From Eucommia ulmoides (lineage: Eukaryota; Streptophyta; Magnoliopsida; Garryales; Eucommiaceae): 64,000 nucleotides of DNA. Positions 11,395 to 21,578 of this stretch are shown here, in pieces. The translations under genes were made by a program, and so were the position numbers. The stretch spans positions 18,291,901 to 18,355,900 of the forward strand of contig CM028326.1 of NCBI GenBank assembly GCA_016647705.1. Direction: 5' to 3'. The first letter of the stretch is position 1, and each line of letters begins with the position of its first letter. The notes below the pieces were generated by a model. That model saw nothing but the letters and a program-made list of their open reading frames with translations, ran no database searches and was not told the DNA's origin.

Positions 11395-14242
11395 TCTACT
11401 GTTTCACAATGGCATTGTCGTCTTGGTCACCATTTTTCTCCTATTTTGCGTCGTACTTTACATTTACTTTCCATATCTATTCCATCAAATACTTCAATTT
11501 TTTTACTGTAATTCCTGTAGTGCAATAAAATGCACAAGACTCCCTTTTATGTTTCTTTAATAAAATCGACGCGACCTCTGGAATTCATTTATTTCGATGT
11601 GTGGGGACCTTCTCCTATCGATTTTGTTGATGACTTTAAATATTATATAATCTTTGTGGATCACTATACAAAATATATCTGGTTCTATCCTATAAAACAA
11701 AAATCTAAGGTTTCTCAAATCTTTCCAAAATTTAAGGCCCTTTAGAAAAATTCTTTAACCTCACCATTGTTTCTATAACGACTCGGTTTCTCAGGGCTGC
11801 CACTTGGTTTCTCCGCTTGGAGAATTAACACTAAAACCGATTGACCGAATTTTCATTCTATAAAATCTGCGGCAACAAGAAACTAGTAATTCATTTTATA
11901 AAAATATTTTAATTTACAATGCGGCGGCGATAATTATAATTATCGAATTTAAAATTTATCAATTTATCGAATCGATTTTACAAAGGTGAATAATACTAAA
12001 TTAAATACCCAATATTCATTGCTAAAATATATTTTATAATTTTTTTTTTTTTTTACAAGCAAAAACAGTTCACAAGTTATGATTGATTGTAAAGTGCCTT
12101 TAATCTTCATATATAGGCAGAAAGAGAAATCGCCAAGCGGTTTTTCTCCAAGGGGAATTAAAATTAAGATTGAATGACCAATATTTTATTATTCATAAAT
12201 TGAAGAATTTTTTTCCTATGCAACGGCGACAAATATAATTTGTCGACTTATTGAACTAATTTTACGGACATGTAAAGTAATAAGCAGAAGAAGTGCATAA
12301 ATAAATATTGATGATTATATTTTGTAAGATATTCCAGTAGGTCATTTAAATATTAACCAAGAAACTTTTCATCTTATGCTGTAACAAGTTCATCCCAAAA
12401 TATTTCACATTCTCCTGAACTAACTGAATGGTGGCGCTAAAATCTATCCCTTGTCCCCAATATAAAGTAACGAAGCACATCAACCAAATCGCAAACTTCA
12501 GAGTTCATGAAAACTTGAGGATCATTCATTTGTATATGCTCCCATATTGCTTCTATTTTTAATAAATATTTGATAAGGCTATGAGATTGTCTAGGGCACC
12601 AGTCGTTTTCATCAACACATGTGAATGGTACTAGCAGGAGATATTTAATAAAATTTTTATCGAGATAATTATATCCAATTTATCGAGATAATTTTTATGA
12701 CGGTAAATATTAATTACAATTATTACAAATAGAAATCTAACTCTAATTTCTGGTCCAGTTTCGTTTTCACTGGCTCTGCAATCAAAATTGTGGGTTGTGA
12801 GCCAATGCTCAGCAGAATTTCAACTCTTCTAATACGTGCATTTAATTTATACAACAAATAAAGTACCTTGACATAATTCTCATATAATTTTCACATAATC
12901 ATAATTATTTCATGAAATTTAAAAGTTAAAATTCTAAATTAATAATAACATAAATCACACTATAGAAAAATTAAATATATGTATTACAAGAGTTAAAATT
13001 TTTATTTGAAATCCGAAACCGAAATCACCATAATATAAATTTATTATTATTTTTTTTCTCTTCATTTTTCCGCCCAAGAACCACAGCCCCATAACCATTT
13101 CCTATATATGCTAAGGATAAAGTTCCTATATCCTCCTATAATGATCCAGTTCAAAAAAATGATCATCCCTCCTTATTTGTATTGTTTTTATGATTATTAT
13201 ACACCTCCCATAACACGTGTCTCATCCCCCTATATATATATATATATATATATATATGATATATGTGGTGGATTTTCATTTCCTTCTTTACCAAAAGAAA
13301 TAAATTTCGGCCACTTTATTTATTTATTTTTAATTTATTTTTTAATTTATTTTTTTATACAAATATCCCTTAATATAAAAAAAATATTAATTATATCCCA
13401 AAACTTTCAAAAATATATTTTAAATAACACATTAATCCCAAAACTTCTAAAATCAATTTAAAATAATCACTTAACTCTAAAAAATTTTCAAATATTATTT
13501 ATACCATAAATTTACAAAACAATCTCAAAAAATATCAAACTTACATAAAATAATATTTTTTTTTTCAAAAAAATGTAAATTTAATATTTAATTTAAAAAA
13601 TTATCAAGTATATATTTGTACTGTAAATTTACAAAACTGCCCTCCAAAAATATTAGACTTATATAAAATAATATTTTTTCAAAAATATAAAATTTCAGGA
13701 TATTACAGTTTCCTTCTATTCTGACAATGGTGGTGAATTTATTCATTTAAAAAAATTTTCTTTGCCTTTAATGGAATATCACATTTTTGACTCCTCCTCA
13801 TACTATTGAGCACAATAGCACAGTTGAAAGACAACATAGACATATTGTTGAAACATGTATAACCCTTCTTCGTATTGCAAATCTTCCATTATCTTTTTAG
13901 TCATTTGCATTCCAAATTGCCACATATCTAATAAACAGAAACAAAATGCCCACCCTTTTATTCAATAATGACTCCCCTTATCTTCGAATTTTTGGATCTT
14001 TTCCAAACTATAACAAACTTCATGTTTTTGGTTGTTTGTGTTATCGTTGGTTGCAATCATATGCACAACATAAACTAGAACCTCGTTCTACTCCGTATGT
14101 GTTTCTTGGGTATTTTCTCAATCAAAGTGCATATAAATGCTATGATCCAAGCACCTCGAAGATTTTTATCTCTAGACATGTGGAGTTTGTGGAGCATGAG
14201 TTTCCATTTAAATCCATATACCTTAATGCTACTTGGGTCTAG
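11395..14242 (+). pseudogene. Copia element 1, integrase part, split by an insertion (fossil)
   Basis: WHCRLGHH (near 11410) is the GAG-pre-integrase motif. FDVWGPSPI and IIFVDHYTKYIWFYP (11595-11690) are the start of the integrase core. SDNGGEF (near 13720) and VFGCLCYRWL, YVFLGYFLNQSAYKCYDP (14025-14150) lie beyond the insertion at 11774-13707. Broken in several places. Confidence 0.8.
11774..13707 (+). mobile_element. LTR-type element (probable solo LTR) inside Copia element 1
   Basis: Starts TATAACGACTCGG and ends GGATATTACA, the TGTAA...TTACA-type ends of a plant LTR family. It is flanked by GTTTC on both sides (11769-11773 and 13708-13712), a perfect 5-bp target duplication. The 1934 bases between are AT-rich with no coding part, so it is best read as a solo LTR, probably of a Gypsy element with long LTRs. 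The start resembles the sequence at 42946 (TGTAACGATCCGATTTTCC). It is younger than the Copia element it interrupts. Confidence 0.75.
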
Positions 14243-14679
14243 GATGCTACTATTGATAAGTTAACTCCTCATTTGATTGTTCCATCTTCACCCACTTCAA
14301 GACCGCCAGTCTGTTTCCCCCTCCCACTGACAGCCAGCCTATTTTCTCTAGTTCCAATTTGGTCACTCAGGGATTGTCTTTCTTAGGTACACCTACTCTA
14401 ATGGTTTTCCCCGACTGCAACCATTCCTCCACTGAACCCTTAAGACCATCAGTGTCTAATTCAGGTATGAGATTCTCACCACATTTATCCACCACTTTTT
14501 TACCTTCTAACCTTGACAGGGAGCCTCTAAGAAACTCTCATCCCATGATCACTCGGACAAAGAATAATATCTATAAACCAGTTCAAAAGTTATGCCTCAA
14601 CACCTCCACTGCCCACTGTGCTCTACTGCCTAAGCCAATATCACTGCCCGACATTAAACCTGAGTCAAAATCTGTGTCA

Positions 14680-16150
14680 AAAGCACTCAGTGATCCCAAT
14701 TGGAAAGCAACTATGAATGACGAAATTCAGGCCTTACAAAAACAAGGCATGTGGGAGCTCGTTCTATCTACTGCGAAATAGAAATTAGTTGGCTCCAAAT
14801 GGATTTTTGGAGTCAAGCTCAATTCGGATGGATCCTTAAACAAATATAAAGCATGTCTTGTTGCTCAAGGATTTACCCAACAACCGGGAATTGATTATAT
14901 TGAGATTTTCTCTCCAGTTGCTAAGCATACTACAGTTAGAGTTGTTCTCACTATCGCTGTCACACAAGATTGACCCTTACGACAATTGGATGTCAATAAT
15001 GCCTTCTTACATGGATATCTAACTGAATAGGTTTATATGGCTTAACCTAGAGGTTTCGTTGATCCTACAAAGCCTACACATGTTTGCAGGCTCAAGAAGA
15101 CAATTTATGGTCTGAAACAGGCCCTCCGAGCTTGGTATTCAGAATTACGACACTATTTTCTTACGCTGAGCTTTAAAGTCTCTTATGTTGATCATTGTCT
15201 CTTCATTTACAGTCAATCAGACATTATTATTTACTTGGTTGTCTATGTTGACGACTTAATTGTCACTTGGAGCAATCCAAATGCAATCAATCAGTTCATT
15301 TTAAAACTTGGGCAACCCTTATCTATTAAAGATCTTGTTTCTCTTAATTACTTTCTTGGTGTTCAGGTTGCGCGAACCTCTAATGGACTCTTCTTATCGC
15401 AAAAGAAGTATATCCAAGACATCTTTGATAAGACACATATGGCAGGTGCGAAGGCAGTCAATACTCCTATGTCTACAGAAAATTCATTATGCTTGGAGGA
15501 TAATACCCATCTTGATGATGCCAAGCTCTATCACACTATTTTTGGCACCTTACAGTATTTGGCATTAACCAAACCAAATATTGCTTTTGCTGTTAATAAG
15601 CTTGCTCCATATGCTCGTCATCCAACGGAGAATCATTGGTCTACAGTCAAGTGTGTCATTCGTTATCTAATTGGCACGGTGAACTATGGTATCTTCATTC
15701 ATCGCTAGTCTCTACTTGATTTTCATGCATTCTCTGATGTAGATTGGGCGGGTAATAAGGATGATCGTTCTTCAACAAGTGCATTTCTTGTCTATTTTGG
15801 TAAAAATCTGATCTCTTGGAGTTCAAAGAAACAACGGAGCGTAGCGAGATCATCAACTGAAGCAAAATATTGTTTTTTTGCCTCCGCTACTGCTTCAATT
15901 CAATGGGTCAAAAACTTAATTTATAAGCTTGCGATCTCATTATCAAAGCAACCGATTGTCCATTGTGATAATTTGGGGGCCACATATCTTGCTGCTAACC
16001 CTATCTTTCATTCGCGAATGAATCATCTTGAGGTTGATTATCATTTTGTTCGCACTATGGTCCAAAACGATCAACTTCGGGTGTCTCATACTTATGGGAA
16101 AGAGCAGCTCTCACGAAACCTCTTCCCAGCTCTACGTTTGAAAATATTCG
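14680..16150 (+). pseudogene. Copia element 1, reverse transcriptase and RNase H part (fossil)
   Basis: WKATMNDEIQALQ, GSKWIFGVK, LVAQGFTQQPGIDY and VYVDDLIVT (15240) are reverse-transcriptase landmarks, including the YVDD box. DWAGNKDDRSSTS, ISWSSKKQRSVARSSTEAKY and HCDNLGATYLAANP mark Copia RNase H (15740-16000). Broken; several interruptions. Confidence 0.85.
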
Positions 16151-16192
16151 GCGCAAGATTGACGTCTCTACTCACCTGCTATCTTGAGGAGG

Positions 16193-16420
16193 CGTATAAG
16201 GAAAGTTGTATTACCCCACTGATTTGGGTGTGATTGATTGTAATTACTTTTAATTAGGTGATTGATTGTAATTACTTTTAATTAGAATTTAATTAGTATT
16301 TATATTTTTGGTAGTTTCTTTATTCTTGATTAGATCATTCTGTACGACTTTTATATATATATATATATATATATCCAATTTATTTTATGAATAAGACTGA
16401 GAATTACCTTATCTATTATC
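16193..16420 (+). repeat. Copia element 1, right LTR
   Basis: Pairs with the left LTR. It contains a local duplication of the TGATTGATTGTAATTACTTT segment and a longer (AT)n tract (about 16350-16373), which makes it longer than its partner. Its end is uncertain by about 20 bases. Confidence 0.7.
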
Positions 16421-17055
16421 TTGGTTATTCTACATTAGATATATAATGCAAAGGGAGAGTTGGTGGTATTGAATATTTAGTGATGGATTTGGGGTAGCAA
16501 GTGGTAGGGCAAGTGGTTCACCACTTTTTCAAACATGAAAGGGACAACAAAATTACAAGATCTTTTATTTGTAGCCAACTCGAATACTTCTTCCTTAAAT
16601 TCTTAATTAATTAAGGTCATTTTCACGTCCTTTTTGGTTATATGCACAAGCCCGTTCCCCCACAAAAATCAATAGCTTGAAAAATAAATTCGATAACATA
16701 AACTATATTATATTCCTTTCAGTAACCAAGAAATCACTGTATGAATTGAAAAAATGACTCCACTAGATACTAAATATTTTTAAGTTCAAATCTTTTAACA
16801 TCCTAAATGAACAAATATTTAGCAATTCATCTTATAACCTAGGAAACAATTTTCTCCAATTTTATGTTTTCTGTGCGTATAATTCGCTTGTAATGACAAC
16901 AAGCATTTAGTAGTAATTCACTATGTTAAGTTTATACTATATTTTTTTTGTAGAAACGGTTGGTGGTCAATTATAAATGTGAAGAAAAGACTTATTTTAC
17001 AATTTATTTTTTAAAATTGAAAGAGACTCAAAATTTCTTTCCAATGGTATTAGAA
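16421..17055. other. AT-rich intron stretch, nothing recognised
   Basis: Between Copia element 1 and the TRIM tandem; non-coding, without terminal repeats or motifs that I recognise. Confidence 0.5.
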
Positions 17056-17059
17056 TTTA

Positions 17060-17445
17060 GGTTAAAACATCTCCGGCCTAACAATCATAGATAGAGAGAT
17101 TGGTCAAGATTTAATCAGTCTAATGGCGTGATGTACATGTGTGAGGGATATTGCTAGGTTTATCCCACATTAGTTGTGGAATGGAAAAGATAAGTGATCA
17201 AGTGTGAGGGAGAGTTTCATCTCGTGAGTTAACTTTTTGGGGTTCTCTCAAAACTAGTATCAGAGCTGAGGTTAAAACATCCATCTTCGGCCTAATAGTC
17301 ACAAAGGGCGAGACTAATCTAGTTTTACTCGATCCAGAGGTTCGACATGTGAGGTAGAAATTGTTAAATTTATCCCATGGCGGTTGTAGAATGTATCAAG
17401 TTATAAGTGTGAGAGAAAACATATCATTTTTCTTCACACTTGTAA
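17060..17445 (+). mobile_element. TRIM tandem (miniature LTR fossil) in the SLAH intron
   Basis: Two short LTR-like repeats (about 17152-17258, with TAGGTTTATCCCACATTAG, and from 17362, with AAATTTATCCCATGG) are separated by an internal piece that begins AGTATCAGAGCTGAGG, a tRNA-Met primer-site-like sequence. A second internal-like piece (CGGCCTAACAATCATAG, from 17072) precedes the first LTR. The order internal-LTR-internal-LTR suggests the tandem form that TRIMs are known to take. Non-coding and diverged. Confidence 0.6.
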
Positions 17446-17489
17446 CTTAATCAAAACATATCATTTTTCTTCACACTTGTAACTTAATC
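17416..17489 (+). repeat. Perfect 37-bp tandem duplication
   Basis: The unit starting AAAACATATCATTTTTCTTC occurs twice back to back (17416-17452, 17453-17489). The lack of differences suggests a recent slip or a small duplication. It lies in the intron near the donor. Confidence 0.85.
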
Positions 17490-17603
17490 ACTATTCCCTT
17501 CCAGGATTGATCCTAACACACTCAATGAAATCACTGTAATCTGTAATAAAAATTGAACTATAGTTGAGGGACATGAGTGTAATAGACACTGTAGAATTCT
17601 TAC

Positions 17604-18485
17604 CAAGGACAAGAAGAGAAACAGTGAAAGGAAGAAAAGCATCTTGGACGAATTATCAAAGCCGCCAGCGATGGAGCCCCAAGCCAAGCTCGCAAAGCTC
17701 GGAGCAGCGATGAACAAGAAGAAAACTGGCCGCAACATCGCCGGAACACGGTCACCCCCCGACAATCTCTGATAAAGCGTCACAAACAGCACCAAGTAAT
17801 GAGCCATCCCCAACGAGAACATGGCAATCGCGCTCTCATTGTGACCCATCTCCGCTGCCGCCCTAGCTCCGACCAGGTTTCCGATCACCGACAGCTGGCT
17901 AGTCGGGTTAGCCACCATGGAGAGAAATCGCTTCCCCTTGGTGAACCACTGGCCGTAAATCTTGACATCTAGGGCCAAGATAGGCCCGATAAAGGTCCAC
18001 CAGAGAGCCTGATAAGTTACGGTTTCCGGCGAGCAAAATGGCGACGACTGGAGAATAAGGAGGCAAGATATCCACGGGGCGAACAGATAGTTCACCCCGA
18101 CTGGGTGTAAGTACTCGTTCTTCTTCACCATCTCGAAGTGGAGGAAACACCGGAGGAGGTAGAGGAGAGAGAGGAAGAGGAGAGAGAATAAAGCGAGTGA
18201 CCAGAGGACTAACAAGGCGGTGGTTGGCAATAAGCGGAGAACTAGGCGGAGGGGGTGGCGGTCATTGGAGGGTTCACCCAGGGTTTTCCATAGCAAGGCC
18301 TGGCTGCAGAGAGAGAGGCTTATTCTGAAGTAACCGGCGTGAAATCTTGTCAATAGCTTAAGAAACGGTGGGCTCTTTATTGATTGAGGTTGGACGGTGG
18401 ATGAAACTGAAATATCAAGAACGAGGTCGAGCTGAGTTTGAGGTTTAGGGTTTTCATTGAGGATTTGAATTGATATATTTTCCAT
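17604..18485 (-). CDS. S-type anion channel SLAH1/SLAH4-like, exon 1 (residues 1-294)
   Basis: First coding exon of a SLAC1-family (tellurite-resistance/dicarboxylate transporter fold) slow anion channel, a plasma-membrane protein that in this family passes chloride or nitrate or modulates partner subunits. What I see: a short soluble N-terminus of about 47 residues, then AGYFRISLSLCSQALLWK (residues 50-67), hydrophobic segments near 83-112 and 127-147, the family block DVKIYGQWFTKGKRFLSM (173-190), ANPTSQ (192-197), GARAAAEMGHNE (206-217), LGMAHYLVLFVTLYQRL (225-241) and LRPVFFLFIAAPSFASLAWG (251-270). The short N-terminus matches SLAH1/SLAH4 rather than SLAC1 or SLAH2/3. The start is the first ATG, 18485, with family similarity beginning downstream. 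The exon ends in phase 0 at G|GTAAGA (intron from 17603). The open frame runs on to 17484, but that tail is intronic. Assignment is by remembered family sequence; the paralogue cannot be fixed. Confidence 0.92.
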
Positions 18486-18577
18486 GTGTAGATGCGTTTG
18501 GCATGCGATAATGACGATGATTTACTAACACTTTAAGATAATACGAAATGTGTAGATTTCTTTGTTCATCCAAAGGG

Positions 18578-18587
18578 TGTATATATA
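18578..18587 (-). promoter_or_regulatory. Probable TATA box of the SLAH-like gene
   Basis: The minus strand reads CACTATATATACACC here, about 95 bases upstream of the ATG at 18485. This is a reasonable distance for a plant core promoter, giving a 5' leader of roughly 60 bases. A second AT-rich run at 18640-18652 is further away and less well placed. No other regulatory element is claimed. Confidence 0.5.
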
Positions 18588-18759
18588 GTGATAGAAGTGT
18601 GTGGATGTATAGGGTTTTCCCTGAAATTTCACTATTATCTATATATATATCCTCCAAAAGTCCTATTTCTAAAGTAGACAACTTTTCAAGACCCAAGTTT
18701 TTTTTAAGGATGATCAAAACTCCTATTTTAAGATTTTTGACTTCAAAGGTCCTGTGCTG

Positions 18760-19125
18760 AGTTGGTAAATTTTTTCATTTTCCTTTTTTGCCCCTGTTCA
18801 TTTAATATATCAAAAACCCTAAATTTTCTTATTTTCAAAATCACGCCCCTCTCTCTCTCTCTCTCTCAGAACTACGCCCCTCTCTCTAAGATCTGCGCCC
18901 ATCGCTCTCGCCTTAGCTCGTCACTGTCGCCCCTCGTCCTTGCTCGCCATCGTGTCGTTGTCTCTATCATCATCGTCGTTCCATCCATCATCGTCGTCGT
19001 CTCCTCCTTCTGTTGCCGCTTGTCTCCATCATCATCGTTGTCCGTGGTCGTCGTCGTCACCACAAGTTTTCGTTCGTCGTTCTTCGTCGTCGTTCGTGGT
19101 AGTCGTCTCCAGATTTGAGTAGATC
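18760..19125. repeat. CT-microsatellite and CGT-rich simple sequence upstream of the SLAH-like gene
   Basis: A (CT)n run (18849-18868) with two copies of ACGCCCCTCTCTCTC-like text, then TCGTCGTC/CATCATCGT-rich DNA. Open frames on both strands here are compositional. It could be the start of the repeat block that follows. Confidence 0.5.
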
Positions 19126-19479
19126 TACTAATATTTGACCAGATCTAAGTAGATCTAAGTAACGAAACGATGAACGGCATAGCGGTGACGAACAACGGCG
19201 GCGACGACAGCGTTCCGGAGATGAACAATTACAGATATTTTTTTGTTCTTCTTTTTCTTTTTGCTTTGGATTTTGAGAGACGATTATGTATTTCAAACTA
19301 TTTGTTTGCTTAGAACAGATAATGAATTAGAATTTTGATATTGTTCAGGATGGCCAATTAGATTCAAATAATTTCTTAACTATTTTATTTAGCTGATTTA
19401 TTTGCACCCATTGCTTGTCATTGTCATAATTTCTATGTGCAATTGTTTATGTTATTGTTCATCAAACCTAACTAATTAA

Positions 19480-21300
19480 GTGGATATCCACTATTTATTT
19501 TTAGTATATACCAGCTGATTGATTTTTAGTGGATGTGCATTGATTGTGCAATTTTAAGTGGAATTACACAATCAGTGGTAATTATGCATTTCAACTGTTT
19601 AGATGCTTGAGAGGCGGAGGAGAAGAAATGAAATTGAATTAGAATTTTAATATTGTTCAAGGTAGTCAGTCAGATTCAATTAAGTTCTAACTATTTCATT
19701 TAGCTGATTTATTTTGTTGTTTTATCCATTGTGGGCAATTGTTTGTGTTATTGTTTAATTAAGTGGATATCCATTGATTGTTTTTTAGTGGATATCCACT
19801 ATTGATTTTAATAGATGTCCACTGGTTGTGTAATTTTAAGTGTATATTTTGGTCATATTTAGGTTTTTTTTTTTTTTTTTTGTTGCTGTTTGGTTGCTGT
19901 TGCTGTTGCATTTGAATTGAATTAGTGGATATCTAGCTTGAAATTCAAGCAATTGATTATATGGCTTATGATTATACGTCTTGTGTTTTGATTCAGCTAA
20001 TAGAGGTAAGTAGATATCCACTAATTGATTCGTGTGGATATCTAGTGATTGATTTTTGAGTGGATATCCATTGAAAAATTTGAAATTTGAAATTTGTTAT
20101 TGTTTAGTGGATGTCCATTGCATTTAAAAATTTGAATACCTCATGTTTAAATGGATTTTCATTTTTTTTTTTCTAAATATTGATTGGTTCTATTTTTTAT
20201 TTTTTTTAAAGAAATACTTCATATTTTGAATTTTTGATTTTATGTGGATAAATTTGAAATGTGTTGTGTGGTTTTGTACATAGCTTTAGTGGTCTTCATT
20301 TTAGGATTAATTCGTTTTGTGCATAGCTCTAGTGGATTTTCACTTAGATTTCTTCAGTAGAGATTTCTTAATTCTGTTCTTATGTGTGTGTGAATTTCTA
20401 ATTGATTTGTCTTAGTATATTTGTCTTGACACACATTTTTTAGGTATTTTTTGCTTATTTTTGTTCTTCATGTATGGTATTTCTTCCGTTTTGTTGAATG
20501 TCACGGGCTTGAACAAAGAAAGTTAATTTCCTCATTTTTCGTGTTATTATTCATCAAACATTGCTAATAGAGGTAAGTGTATATCCACTTATTGATTCTA
20601 GTGGATATCAATTGATTGATTTTGAGTGGATATCCACTGACAAATTTGAAATGTTTGATTGTTTATCAAACCTAACTAAATAAAGTTAGTGAATATCTAC
20701 TGATTATTTTTTAGTGGATGTCCATTGCACGGATAATTTTTTTAAGTGTAATTTAAAATTTTGCATAACTCATGTTTAAGTGGATTTTCACTTTTTTTTT
20801 TTTTTAAAGAAATACTTCATATTTTGAATTGTTGATTTCTGTGGATAAATTTGAAATGTGTTGTGGTGTTTTGTGCATAGCTCTAGTGGTCTTCATTTCA
20901 GGATTCAATCAACAGAATGTCATTCAGAGGCAGAAGATAAGGTTATGTCATCAAGAGTGAGATATATTTTGAGTTATATTCAATATAGTAGAATTTTTTG
21001 TATTTTTCATTTTTTTTAATGCAATGAACTGTGATTCTCTATTTGATTTTCAATGGATTTTATTCATAAGAATGTGGTAAAGTGATGGTTAGATTGATGG
21101 TGATTCGGTTCTTAAATGTCTCAATTCATAATTTTAATTTTTGCGTTTTATATTTTTTAGCGTATTTCTACTTGATTTGTTTAGTGGATTTTCACTTAGA
21201 TTTCTTCAATAAATATCTCTTAATTTTGTTCTTGTGTGTGTGTGAATTTCTGATTGGTTTCATAGTGATTTTGAGTATTTTTCAGTAGATATCCACTTAA
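19480..21300. repeat. Repeat block rich in the palindrome GTGGATATCCAC
   Basis: More than twenty full or near copies of AGTGGATATCCACT, GTGGATGTCCATTG or AGTGGATTTTCACTT occur here, mostly within TTGATTTTTAG-like spacers. Two longer segments also repeat directly: about 19990-20310 and 20560-20910 (GCTAATAGAGGTAAGT to TAGTGGTCTTCATTT). A shorter pair lies at about 19325-19410 and 19635-19720 (GAATTAGAATTTT to GCTGATTTATTT). No coding was seen. Confidence 0.7.
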
Positions 21301-21578
21301 AAAAATTATATATTTTGAATAAAAAATAAATTTCAGTGATTTTTTTATTAAGAATTAAATTTTGATGGAATTATAAAACAAATTGAATAAAATTAAGTGA
21401 AACATAATTAGGGTATTTATGATATTTTACAAAAACAAATATATATTTTTGAAAAAAAAAATTAATTGAAATTTTTATTAAAAACCAAAATTAAGTGAAA
21501 TTCTCTCTCTCTCTCTCTATATATATATAATAAATCACAACGAAGATAAAGACAGTCGTCGGATCGGAGACAAACTCA

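Larger units (their letters stand above)
8864..16420 (+). mobile_element. Copia element 1 (fossil) inside the SLAH intron
   Basis: A Ty1/Copia-family LTR fossil on the plus strand, antisense to the host gene. The LTRs are about 8864-9050 and 16193-16420; they share TGTAATTACTTTTAATTAG and TGGTAGTTTCTTTATTCTTG. A TGGTAATTAGAGCA site after the left LTR resembles a tRNA-Met primer site, and TTGAGGAGG lies before the right LTR as a polypurine tract. The internal order is gag, protease, integrase, reverse transcriptase, RNase H, as in Copia. It is broken many times over (well above ten interruptions) and carries a 1.93-kb insertion. The LTRs differ at roughly one base in ten by eye, so it is old. 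Outer ends are approximate; no clear target duplication was found. Confidence 0.85.
8698..17603 (-). other. 8.9-kb intron of the SLAH-like gene
   Basis: The donor GTAAGA lies at 17603 and the acceptor ATAG at 8698, minus strand. The intron is about ten times the length of exon 1. It contains a TRIM tandem (17.06-17.44 kb), AT-rich DNA with nothing I recognise (16.44-17.05 kb), and a Copia fossil in antisense orientation to the gene (8.86-16.42 kb) that itself holds a 1.93-kb insertion. Only about 165 bases next to the acceptor and about 110 next to the donor look free of mobile DNA. Related SLAH genes are known with a short intron here, so I infer that insertions caused the growth. Confidence 0.85.

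Noticed and set aside
17259-17275. tRNA-like GTATCAGAGC and GGTTCGA words near 17.26-17.34 kb
   Set aside because: They fit a TRIM primer site and internal text. No cloverleaf could be drawn, so no tRNA gene is called.
17484-17603. 39-codon extension of channel exon 1 to an in-frame stop
   Set aside because: The frame passes a strong GTAAGA donor at 17603, and the family similarity resumes exactly at the exon 2 acceptor, so the extension is intron.
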